The notes under the pieces were generated by a model. It was not told the DNA's origin, did not search any database, and saw only the letters and a program-made list of their open reading frames with translations. Below, in pieces: positions 32,154 through 38,343 of a DNA stretch of 38,343 bases. The position numbers and the translations under genes are program-made. Each line of letters opens with the position of its first letter. The stretch's first letter is position 1. Origin of the DNA: JANNSW01 sp031431235 (GTDB lineage: Bacteria; Pseudomonadota; Alphaproteobacteria; Rhizobiales; Hyphomicrobiaceae); contig JANPDA010000168.1 of the NCBI GenBank assembly GCA_031431235.1, forward strand, positions 1 to 38,343, given 5' to 3'.

Positions 32154-32872
32154 AGCAGCTTCTCGCGGATGGCGACCTTGAAATCGGAATAGTTGCGCGC
32201 TTTCACCACGAAGGCGTCGGGACCCGCGATCAGGTTGGCCTCGTAGTAGTCGTCGAGATTGTGCACCTCGTTGGCGATGGCAAGACCATTGACGGTGACG
32301 CCCAGGCTCAGCGCCATGTTGCGCGCGGCCGGCAGCAGGATCGAGGAATCCTCCCGCATCGGCGTCTCGATGCCGTCGCCCGAGACGTCGACCACGCGTC
32401 GCGGCGACTCGATCTCGTTCCATTCCATCATCCGGATCGCGTAGGCAACCGCCGAGCCGATGCCGGTGCCGCCCTCGACGCGGCGGGGAAAGCGCTCGAC
32501 CAGGCTGGCGAAGCGATCAGCTCCTTCCTTGCCGGACATGATATGCCAGCGGCTGTCGTCCTTGGGCGTGGATGCATCCGCCCAGACCACCATGGCGACG
32601 GCGATGCGCCCGCGCGGGCCCGACGCAATCGCCTGCTGTACGGCCTCGTCGCGGAAAGCGGCCGCGAGCCCTGCAAGCTGCAGCGTGTACTCGCTCTCAT
32701 CGACGCTGCCGGAGGCATCGACCGCGAGCACCAGCTCGAGATCGACCGTGACGGCCGGGCCGAAATTGTCCTCGGCGGCTGCCGAAGCTGCCAGGGCGAG
32801 GCCGGCTAGGAGGATGAGGGCTCTGATCGTGCGCACGCGGGCGAGTGTGCCGCGACGGCTCAGCCAGCGCAA
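32114..32872 (-). CDS. DUF1194 family secreted protein with von Willebrand A-like domain
   Basis: This protein of up to 252 residues has a Sec signal peptide (VRTIRALILLAGLALAASAAAED) and then VDLELVLAVDASGSVDESEY, a von Willebrand A metal-ion-dependent adhesion motif (DASGS at residues 52-56), RIAVAMVVWA, FPRRVEGGTGIGSA and VVDVSGDGIE. The pattern matches DUF1194, a periplasmic family of unknown role common in Rhizobiales. The start may be TTG 32872, six bases after the upstream gene's stop with GAGG close by, or GTG 32836, which begins exactly at the signal peptide. Likely co-transcribed with the isochorismatase-fold gene. Its last codons are duplicated 777 bases away. Confidence 0.85.
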   Translation of the reverse strand: MRWLSRRGTLARVRTIRALILLAGLALAASAAAEDNFGPAVTVDLELVLAVDASGSVDESEYTLQLAGLAAAFRDEAVQQAIASGPRGRIAVAMVVWADASTPKDDSRWHIMSGKEGADRFASLVERFPRRVEGGTGIGSAVAYAIRMMEWNEIESPRRVVDVSGDGIETPMREDSSILLPAARNMALSLGVTVNGLAIANEVHNLDDYYEANLIAGPDAFVVKARNYSDFKVAIREKLLREIEARVAMLGR

Positions 32873-32878
32873 CCGGCC

Positions 32879-33487
32879 TCAGCGCAATAGTGCCGTCGCC
32901 TCCCGGCACGTGCGCAGCGGCGCGACGGCTGCGAGATCCTTCAGGCCGGAGCGGTGGCAATCGCTGTCGAAGGCGGCGCAGCCATCCTCGAGCACGACGA
33001 CCTTGAAATCGCGCTGCAAGGCATCCTTCACGGTCGCAGCCACGCTCAGATGGGTTGCGACGCCGGCAACCAGCAAGGTGTCGACCTCGGCCTGGTTCAG
33101 CACCCATTCCAGGCGGGTCATATAGAAACCGGAATAGGCGATCTTCTCGACCAGGATGTCGGCGGGGGAGAGGTCGGCGAAGAGCGCGTGACCGGGGCAT
33201 CCAGGCTCGAAATCGCCTTTTGTCAGGAATGGCCGGTGGCGCCGCACCTGCTCGGGGATGAACGGCAAGCCGCCGCGGCCCGCAACGAAGGTGAACAGCG
33301 TTGCCACGACCCACCCGCCGGTCGCGCGCACGCGCTCGATGACGGGCCTGAGGCGCGAGGGCAGTGCCGCGATCTCCTCGCTGCGCACGCCGGCCCGGCC
33401 ATAGGCCCCCTCCGGCCGAATGATCTCGTTCTGTAGATCGACGAGCAGGAGGGCTGTGCGGCGGGGATCGAGCGGCATGCCTTCCAT
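32879..33487 (-). CDS. Isochorismatase-fold protein lacking the catalytic cysteine
   Basis: This 202-residue member of the cysteine hydrolase (isochorismatase-like) family contains TALLLVDLQNEI with Asp17 and VEKIAYSGFY with Lys115, two of the three catalytic residues. The nucleophile position in the usual G-V-x-T-x-x-C-V motif reads GVATHLSV, with Ser148 in place of Cys. Relatives without Cys include true isochorismatases such as EntB and PhzD, which use Asp without a Cys, so it may be an isochorismatase-type hydrolase, a serine variant or a non-enzyme. ATG 33487 has GAGG 9 bases upstream. The frame is open far upstream, but that region is the opposite-strand GcvT gene. It is divergent from that gene across a 252-base regulatory gap. 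Confidence 0.82.
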   Translation of the reverse strand: MEGMPLDPRRTALLLVDLQNEIIRPEGAYGRAGVRSEEIAALPSRLRPVIERVRATGGWVVATLFTFVAGRGGLPFIPEQVRRHRPFLTKGDFEPGCPGHALFADLSPADILVEKIAYSGFYMTRLEWVLNQAEVDTLLVAGVATHLSVAATVKDALQRDFKVVVLEDGCAAFDSDCHRSGLKDLAAVAPLRTCREATALLR

Positions 33488-33621
33488 CGCGTTGAGCCTC
33501 GGCTGTTGGTCTGCATGCACTCTGGGGCCCGAGCCGCGGGCTGACAAGCCCGGCGTCGCCGAGCCAGCCATGCGCTCGTTGGCGGTCGGGTTTCGTCGGG
33601 CCGTTGCCTGGGCGATCGACA

Positions 33622-33710
33622 CCAATCCAGACCAATGCGGCGCCAATTCCATGCCAATTCCAGCCAGCTCGCATGCCAATCCTTGATTGGAGCGATCGCT
33701 TGGCATAGCG
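33622..33710 (+). promoter_or_regulatory. Helically phased CCAAT array with adjoining promoter
   Basis: CCAAT occurs at 33622, 33632, 33643, 33654 and 33676, with CCAGC at 33664, so steps are 10, 11, 11, 10 and 12 bases, all on one helical face. An inverted copy ATTGG follows at 33686. TTGATT (33683-33688) and CATAGC (33705-33710), 16 bases apart, form a candidate promoter ending 30 bases before the DUF1989-GcvT ATG. The layout suggests cooperative binding of one regulator. Confidence 0.5.
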
Positions 33711-33739
33711 TGTCCCGATGTCGGCCTGGGAGGCGCTTC

Positions 33740-36118
33740 ATGCTGCAGAGAGTTTCGGCGATACCGAAGGTGGTCGAGGGTGTGCCGCGTGCGAGCCGGA
33801 TCCTGCGGCCAGGTATTCGGGCATTGCCTCAGGGCGTCGAGCGCCATGTGGTCGACGGTGGGTCGCTCATCGTGATCGGCATCGAGCCGGGCGACGAGGT
33901 GACGCTGACGGATATCGAAGGCCGCCAGCCAGTCGAGCTGCTTGCGGCGGACAGGAAGGGTCGCATCGATCCGGGTATTCTGGGCGGCAAGGGCAACTCC
34001 GACGGGCGGGGCATCAAGGCGGCACTCGAGGCCGACGAGGAGAGCGCCCGCATCGTCCGGCGCGGCCTCGAGCGGCGCCACATCGATCTGGCCGAGGCCT
34101 CCGCCATTCGCCTCTTCTCCGCAACGAGCCCCGCTGGCAACAGCCAGAGCTTCAAGGTCGACCGGGCGGGCGTCCTCGTGGTTGCCGCCCCCGGCGGACC
34201 AATGAATGCCGAAAAGCAGGACACGGTCACCGCGATCGAGGTCCGCGTCAGGCGCGCAAAGCCGAGAAGGAAGGACGGCGCGCGGGTGGCGCTGCCCGAG
34301 CCGCTCGCCGACCCGATCCACGACATCCGCATCAAGGCGGCCACCGCGAATGCCTATCTGGTGCGCGCGGGCGAATTCATCCAGGTGATCGACGTCGACG
34401 GCCGCCAGTGCACCGACTTCCAGTGCTTCGATGCGAGGAAGCTCGACCAGGGCCGCGAGATCCCGCTCGACATGACCGTCACCCGCTCGATGACGGGCCT
34501 CGCCTACCCGGCGCCAGGCTTGCCGTCCAAGGGCTGGGACCAGGACCTCGATCCCCTCGTCGAGATCGTGCGCGACACCTGCGGGCGTCACGACGCCTTC
34601 GGCCTCGCCTGCACGTCGCGCTACTACGACGACATGGGCTATCCGGGCCACGCCAACTGCACGGAGAACTTCAATCACGCGCTCGCCCCCTTCGGCGTGA
34701 AGCCGCGCGAAGGCTGGATGGCGCTCAACTATTTCTACAACACCGGGATCGGCCACAACAACGTGCTGTTCCTTGATGAACCCTGGTCGCGGCCGGGTGA
34801 CTATGTGCTGATGAAGGCGCTGACCGACATCGTCTGCGTCTCATCCTCCTGCCCCGACGACATCGATGCGGCGAATGCCTGGGACCCGACCGACATCCAC
34901 GTCCGCACCTATTCCCACAAGCAATCCTTCTCCCGAGCGGTGGCCTTCCGCATGAAACCCGATGCCGATGCGAAGCTGACGAAAGAGACCGCGTTCCACA
35001 CTTGCTTCGCGCGGCACACGCGCGGCTTCGGTGAGTACCGGGGCTATTGGCTCGCCTCGCACTTCAACAATGGGGGTGCGGTCGACGAGTACTGGGCCGC
35101 GCGCGAGGCAGCGGTCATCACCGACCTGTCGCCGCTCAGGAAGTTCGAGGTCACGGGCCCAGACGCCGAAGTGCTGATGCAATACGCGGTCACGCGCGAC
35201 ATCTCGAAACTGGCGACAGGCCAGGTCGTCTACACCGCCATGTGCTACGAGCACGGCGGCATGCTGGACGATGGCACCGTGTTCCGGCTCGGACCCAACA
35301 ATTTCCGCTGGATCGGTGGCGACGAGTATGGCGGCGAGCACCTGCGTCAGCTCGCCGAGAAGCTCGATCTCGAGTGCTGGGTGCGCTCCTCGACCGACCA
35401 GCTCTGCAACGTGCAGGTGCAGGGGCCCAAGTCGCGCGACATCCTGAAGGAGGTCATCTGGACGGCCCCCGCGCAGACGAGGCTCGAGGAGCTCGGCTGG
35501 TTCCGCTTCTGCGTGGGCCGCATCGGGCATTTCAAGGGCGCGCCGGTCGTCGTCTCGCGCACGGGCTATACCGGCGAGCTCGGTTTCGAGGTGTTCTGCC
35601 ACCCCAAGGACGCCGTCGCCGTGTTCGATGCGATCTGGCAGGCCGGCCAGCCGCATGGGCTGAAGCCGCTCGGGCTGCAAGCGCTCGACACATTGCGGAT
35701 CGAGGCGGGGCTCGTCTTCGCCAACCATGAGTTCAACGACGATACCGATCCGTTCGAGGCCGGCATCGGCTTCACGGTGCCGAAGTCGAAGGAGGCGGAT
35801 TTTCTCGGCAAGGCCGCGCTTCTACGCCGGCGCGAGCATCCCAAGCTGAAGCTTGTCGGCCTCGAGATCGATGGTAGGGATGCCGTCGGCCATGGCGACT
35901 GCGTGCATGTGGGACGCGCGCGGGTCGGCGTGGTGACGAGCGGCTGCCGCTCGCCCAAGCTCGACAAGAACATCGCGCTCGCCCGCCTCGACGTTTCGGC
36001 GGCCACGATCGGCACCGAGGTCGAGGTCGGCAAGCTCGACGGCCACCAGAAGCGCCTGCCCGCCCGGGTCGTCCGCTTCCCCCACTACGATCCCGACAAG
36101 ACGCGGGTGAGGAGCTGA
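33740..36118 (+). CDS. DUF1989-aminomethyltransferase (GcvT) fusion protein
   Basis: This 792-residue protein has three parts. Residues ~20-205 (SRILRPGIRALPQGVERH, GIEPGDEVTLTDIEGRQ) look like a divergent DUF1989-type unit. Residues ~210-430 are a clear DUF1989 (urea-carboxylase-associated) domain: AGEFIQVIDVDGRQCTDFQC, GHANCTENFN, PGDYVLMKALTDIVCVSSSC, with conserved Cys that may bind metal. From ~440 to the end is a GcvT/aminomethyltransferase: EYWAAREAAVITDLSPLRKF, VVYTAMCYEHGGMLDDGTV with the folate-positioning Asp, SRTGYTGELGFEVF, TLRIEAGL. It probably transfers a one-carbon unit from an unknown methylated amine to tetrahydrofolate. ATG 33740 has GGGAGG 6 bases upstream; longer frames upstream run through the CCAAT array. 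Divergent from the isochorismatase-fold gene. Confidence 0.87.
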   Translation: MLQRVSAIPKVVEGVPRASRILRPGIRALPQGVERHVVDGGSLIVIGIEPGDEVTLTDIEGRQPVELLAADRKGRIDPGILGGKGNSDGRGIKAALEADEESARIVRRGLERRHIDLAEASAIRLFSATSPAGNSQSFKVDRAGVLVVAAPGGPMNAEKQDTVTAIEVRVRRAKPRRKDGARVALPEPLADPIHDIRIKAATANAYLVRAGEFIQVIDVDGRQCTDFQCFDARKLDQGREIPLDMTVTRSMTGLAYPAPGLPSKGWDQDLDPLVEIVRDTCGRHDAFGLACTSRYYDDMGYPGHANCTENFNHALAPFGVKPREGWMALNYFYNTGIGHNNVLFLDEPWSRPGDYVLMKALTDIVCVSSSCPDDIDAANAWDPTDIHVRTYSHKQSFSRAVAFRMKPDADAKLTKETAFHTCFARHTRGFGEYRGYWLASHFNNGGAVDEYWAAREAAVITDLSPLRKFEVTGPDAEVLMQYAVTRDISKLATGQVVYTAMCYEHGGMLDDGTVFRLGPNNFRWIGGDEYGGEHLRQLAEKLDLECWVRSSTDQLCNVQVQGPKSRDILKEVIWTAPAQTRLEELGWFRFCVGRIGHFKGAPVVVSRTGYTGELGFEVFCHPKDAVAVFDAIWQAGQPHGLKPLGLQALDTLRIEAGLVFANHEFNDDTDPFEAGIGFTVPKSKEADFLGKAALLRRREHPKLKLVGLEIDGRDAVGHGDCVHVGRARVGVVTSGCRSPKLDKNIALARLDVSAATIGTEVEVGKLDGHQKRLPARVVRFPHYDPDKTRVRS

Positions 36119-36162
36119 TCGGCGCCTGTCCCAATCTCGAGTTCCCAACCGGAGTACGACCC

Positions 36163-36546
36163 ATGATCAAATACGCGACCATCGGAGCCCATGACCCCAA
36201 GGCCGCGGGCGCCTTCTACGACAAGTTGCTCGCCGTCATCGGCTACAAGCGATTGACGGACGGGGATTGGGGCATGAGCTTTGGTCCCAAGGCCGGCGAG
36301 ACGCGCATCTATGTCATGAAGCCGGCGAACGGGCTGCCCGCGACATTCGGCAACGGCATGATGCTCGCGCTCGAAGCTCCCTCGCGCAAGGCGGTCGATC
36401 AGTTCCACGCGACTGCGCTCGCGGGCGGCGGCATGGATGAGGGCAAGCCCGGCATCCGGGGCGGCGCGGAATCGAATTTCTATGCCTGCTATGTCCGCGA
36501 CGCGGCCGGCAACAAGCTCTGCGCCGTCTACGACAAGCCGGTCTGA
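36163..36546 (+). CDS. VOC (glyoxalase/dioxygenase-fold) family protein, copy 1
   Basis: This 127-residue vicinal-oxygen-chelate protein has the first metal-ligand position His9 in GAHD, FYDKLL, MLALEAPSRKAVDQFH, and AAGNKLCAVYDKPV. The glutamate often found just after GNK/GNR as the last metal ligand is replaced by Cys, so metal binding may differ. It lies 44 bases after the GcvT-fusion gene, with a tandem paralogue next. No substrate can be assigned. Confidence 0.82.
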   Translation: MIKYATIGAHDPKAAGAFYDKLLAVIGYKRLTDGDWGMSFGPKAGETRIYVMKPANGLPATFGNGMMLALEAPSRKAVDQFHATALAGGGMDEGKPGIRGGAESNFYACYVRDAAGNKLCAVYDKPV

Positions 36547-36585
36547 CCCCTTGCCTCGTGCACATGCAATCTGGAGAGAGTTCCC

Positions 36586-36969
36586 ATGTTGAGATATCTG
36601 ACGCTTGGCGCCCATGACCTCAAAGCCGCGCTCACCTTCTACGACAAGCTGATGCCGGCGATCGGTTGCCAGCGGCTGGAGACGCCCGAGTACGGCGCCG
36701 GCTATGGTCCCGATGGCGGCAAGGCGACACTCTGGATCATCCAGCCGAACAACAAGATGCCGCCGACCTATGGCAATGGCACCATGCTCGCGCTCGATGC
36801 CCCGAGCCGGAAGGCGGTCGACGCCTTCCACGCCGCCGCGCTGGCCGCGGGCGGCTACGACGAGGGCAAGCCCGGCGTCCGTGGCGGCGCCGACTCCAAC
36901 TTCTACGCCTGCTACGTGCGTGATCTGACCGGCAACAAGCTGTCGGCGGTCTACGACAAGCCGGTGTGA
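36586..36969 (+). CDS. VOC family protein, copy 2
   Basis: This is the same length (127 residues) and layout as the preceding gene, with long shared stretches (MLALDAPSRKAVDAFHA, DEGKPGVRGGADSNFYACYVRD, AVYDKPV), so it arose by tandem duplication. It keeps GAHD; the last ligand position reads GNKLS, again not glutamate. AGAGAGTT precedes the ATG. The two proteins may form a heterodimer, since VOC domains act in pairs. Confidence 0.82.
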   Translation: MLRYLTLGAHDLKAALTFYDKLMPAIGCQRLETPEYGAGYGPDGGKATLWIIQPNNKMPPTYGNGTMLALDAPSRKAVDAFHAAALAAGGYDEGKPGVRGGADSNFYACYVRDLTGNKLSAVYDKPV

Positions 36970-36974
36970 CGTGA

Positions 36975-36996
36975 AGGGCGAGCGGTAGCTCGCCCT
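36975..36996 (+). other. Strong hairpin between VOC and dehydratase genes
   Basis: AGGGCGAGC (36975-36983) and GCTCGCCCT (36988-36996) form a perfect 9-base stem with a GGTA loop, starting 5 bases after the VOC stop and ending just before the GGAGCG ribosome-binding site of the next gene. It is followed by CTCTTGG rather than a T run, so it is more likely a partial terminator or mRNA-stability element than a full stop. Confidence 0.55.
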
Positions 36997-37009
36997 CTTG
37001 GAGCGAACG

Positions 37010-37993
37010 ATGCGGCCCGACGAGATCCCCGATGCCGTCGAGGCCGCCCATCGGCTGATTGGCCCGCTCGTGCTGGAGACGCCGTTTCGACATTCGCCGC
37101 ACTTTTCGCGGGTGACCGGCGCAGACGTCTACCTGAAGCTCGAGAGCCTGCAAGTGACGGGCTCGTTCAAAGCCCGTGGCGCGTCGTACAAGGTGGCGAG
37201 GCTCTCAGCCGAGGACCGTTGCAAGGGCGTTGTCACCGCGTCATCCGGCAACCACGGCGCGGGTAGTGCCTACGCGCTCGCCAGAACCGGCACGAAAGGC
37301 ATCGTGTTCGTCCCCAACATCACGCCTCGAGTGAAGATCGATGCCATCGAGGCCTACGGCGCCGAGGTGCGGTTCCATTCCGACGACGGCGGGGAGGCGG
37401 AGATTTTCGCGAGGGCCTATGCGGCCGAGCATGGCCTCACCTACATCTCGCCCTACAACGATCCCGACATCATCGCGGGCCAGGGGACTGCCGGCCTCGA
37501 GATCGATCGCCAGCTCGGCGACCGCCCGCTCGATATCCTGGCGGTTGCCGTCGGCGGCGGTGGGCTGATCTCGGGCGTTGCGGGCTATCTGAAGGCGCGC
37601 CGGCCGGGCTTGCGCGTGCTCGGCATCTCGCCCGTGAACGACCACGCGCTGGCCAAATCGGTCGAGGCCGGCCGCGTCGTCGAGCACACGGATGCCAAGC
37701 CGACGCTCTCCGACGGCACGGCGGGCGGCATCGAGCCCGGCTCGATCACGCTGCCGCTCGCGGCCGCTCTGGTCGATGACTGGGTGCTCGTCACCGAGGA
37801 CGAGATCCGCGATGCCATGCGCCAGTTCATCGCGCGCGAGAGCATGCTGTTGGAAGGTGCCGCTGGCGCCGCGATCGCGGGCGTCCTGAAGCGGGCGAAG
37901 GAGCAGCCGTCCGCCTTTCGCGCCAAGTCGGTCGCCATCCTAATCTGCGGCGCCCGCATCGACCTGAAGAAGCTCGCGAGCGTGGTCGGGTGA
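37010..37993 (+). CDS. PLP-dependent serine/threonine dehydratase or serine racemase-like enzyme
   Basis: This 327-residue fold-type II PLP enzyme has the Schiff-base Lys54 in GSFKARGA, the phosphate-side motif SSGNHG, the glycine loop VGGGGLISG and GISPVNDHALAKS. It has no C-terminal ACT regulatory domain, so it is of the catabolic threonine/serine dehydratase or serine racemase class rather than biosynthetic IlvA. It would convert threonine or serine to a 2-oxo acid plus ammonia. Serine made from glycine and methylene-THF, the products of the demethylation genes upstream, could be drained to pyruvate by such an enzyme; this is inference. ATG 37010 has GGAGCG upstream; a TTG four codons earlier is less likely. 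Confidence 0.85.
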   Translation: MRPDEIPDAVEAAHRLIGPLVLETPFRHSPHFSRVTGADVYLKLESLQVTGSFKARGASYKVARLSAEDRCKGVVTASSGNHGAGSAYALARTGTKGIVFVPNITPRVKIDAIEAYGAEVRFHSDDGGEAEIFARAYAAEHGLTYISPYNDPDIIAGQGTAGLEIDRQLGDRPLDILAVAVGGGGLISGVAGYLKARRPGLRVLGISPVNDHALAKSVEAGRVVEHTDAKPTLSDGTAGGIEPGSITLPLAAALVDDWVLVTEDEIRDAMRQFIARESMLLEGAAGAAIAGVLKRAKEQPSAFRAKSVAILICGARIDLKKLASVVG

Positions 37994-38025
37994 GCGGTGC
38001 CGCAGCCGCTCTGTATTCAAACTAT

Positions 38026-38178
38026 CGTCATGGCCGCGGAGGCGGCCATCCATGTGCGCTTGTGAAAACCACCGAATTTCGTTTGAGGCACAGTCCAGGG
38101 CGCGTTGCGGGTAAAGTCGGAATTGACCCCAGCAAACCATCGGAACGCACCTGGATGGCCGCCTTCGCGGCCAAGACG
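38026..38178. repeat. Intergenic inverted-repeat element (REP/MITE-like), copy 2
   Basis: Arms of 27 bases at 38026-38052 and 38152-38178 are inverted copies matching at 25 of 27 positions; each is a hairpin of GGCCGC and GCGGCC with a 4-base loop. The 99-base interior has no gene. The arms share length and framework with the element at 5536-5637 but have independently co-varied stem bases (GGCCGC here, GCCCGC there). It lies between the dehydratase and nusB, which converge. Confidence 0.75.
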
Positions 38179-38211
38179 GATTTTTGGTGATTTCTCGAGA
38201 ACCGAGGCGCC

Positions 38212-38343
38212 CTACCCTTCGAGCTCCCCCGGCCGCAGCCTTCTTGCCAGCTTGTCGAGCACGCCGTTGACGACGCGGGGCTCGTCGCCGTCGAAGAAGG
38301 CGTTGGCGACGTCCACATATTGCGTGATGGCGACGCGCGCGGG
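38212..38343 (-). CDS. nusB: Transcription antitermination factor NusB, C-terminal part
   Basis: The last 43 codons of a minus-strand gene run off the window's right edge; the stop is at 38212-38214. The visible residues include AITQYVDVANAFFDGDEP and VVNGVLDKLARRLRPGELEG, matching the C-terminal helices of NusB (the FFDGDEPxxVNGVLDKLAR pattern). NusB binds boxA RNA with NusE to support rRNA transcription. The upstream portion, probably with ribH, lies outside the window. Confidence 0.88.
   Translation of the reverse strand, partial: PARVAITQYVDVANAFFDGDEPRVVNGVLDKLARRLRPGELEG

Noticed and set aside
33700..33716. Sigma-54 promoter (TGGCAT...)
   Set aside because: The GC doublet required 10 bases after GG is absent (CC instead).
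33488..33739. Glycine riboswitch upstream of the GcvT-like gene
   Set aside because: I looked because of the gene type, but saw no paired aptamer-like helices, and the space is taken by the CCAAT array and a short leader.
33488..34756. Long upstream extension of the isochorismatase-fold gene
   Set aside because: The extension is antisense to the DUF1989-GcvT gene and unrelated to the family; ATG 33487 gives the normal length.
1..38343. tRNA, rRNA, CRISPR or prophage genes
   Set aside because: No cloverleaf, spaced direct-repeat array or phage structural gene was seen by eye on either strand.

Overview
The window is GC-rich, densely packed DNA from an alphaproteobacterium. Evidence for this is the ATP-type pckA, sucC/sucD, thyA-folA, a DUF1989-aminomethyltransferase fusion, and intergenic CGTCATGGCC-type inverted repeats of the kind common in Rhizobiales and relatives. 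The genus cannot be fixed from the sequence. There are 31 protein genes: two run off the window edges, and one 37-codon gene is very small. I see no rRNA, tRNA, CRISPR array, transposase or phage gene.

Region 1 (1-10992) is central metabolism. It holds the 3' part of a secreted TPR protein, a carnitine-CoA-ligase-like acyl-CoA synthetase converging on a formyl-CoA:oxalate CoA-transferase (frc), pckA, then sucC and sucD. sucC and sucD are separated by a complete VapBC-type toxin-antitoxin module. A thyA-folA pair (4-base overlap) and an alpha/beta hydrolase follow. The antitoxin and thyA both look leaderless.

Region 2 (11005-16441, minus strand) is an envelope cassette. It encodes a 1168-residue membrane-anchored protein with a BON-like start, seven copies of a ~124-residue unit and a C-terminal OmpA domain; a 37-residue single-pass protein; and a membrane-anchored protein with three helix-3-turn-helix modules of the predicted flap-endonuclease-like type.

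Region 3 (16732-30374) is a methylated-amine uptake and oxidation locus. It has a betaine-type ABC transporter (binding protein, ATPase, and a permease that is a tandem fusion of two permease domains) and two choline-kinase-like phosphotransferases bracketing the redox genes. Those are two tandem dimethylglycine-dehydrogenase-like flavoproteins and a two-subunit sarcosine-oxidase/HcnBC-like amine dehydrogenase. Working together, they could import a choline- or betaine-like compound, strip its N-methyl groups onto tetrahydrofolate and leave a primary amine or glycine. The gene for betaine to dimethylglycine is not in the window, so the true substrate is open.

Region 4 (30415-38343) has a Tat-exported metallophosphoesterase, a HigBA-type toxin-antitoxin module flanked by a perfect 47-bp direct repeat, a DUF1194 protein and an isochorismatase-fold protein lacking its nucleophile. 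Divergently transcribed are the DUF1989-GcvT fusion, two tandem VOC proteins and a serine/threonine dehydratase-like PLP enzyme. The C-terminus of NusB closes the window.

The most unusual signals are the two toxin-antitoxin insertions with direct repeats at their borders, the helically phased CCAAT array upstream of the DUF1989-GcvT gene, the regular-repeat envelope protein with its tiny partner, and the kinase-bracketed demethylation locus.
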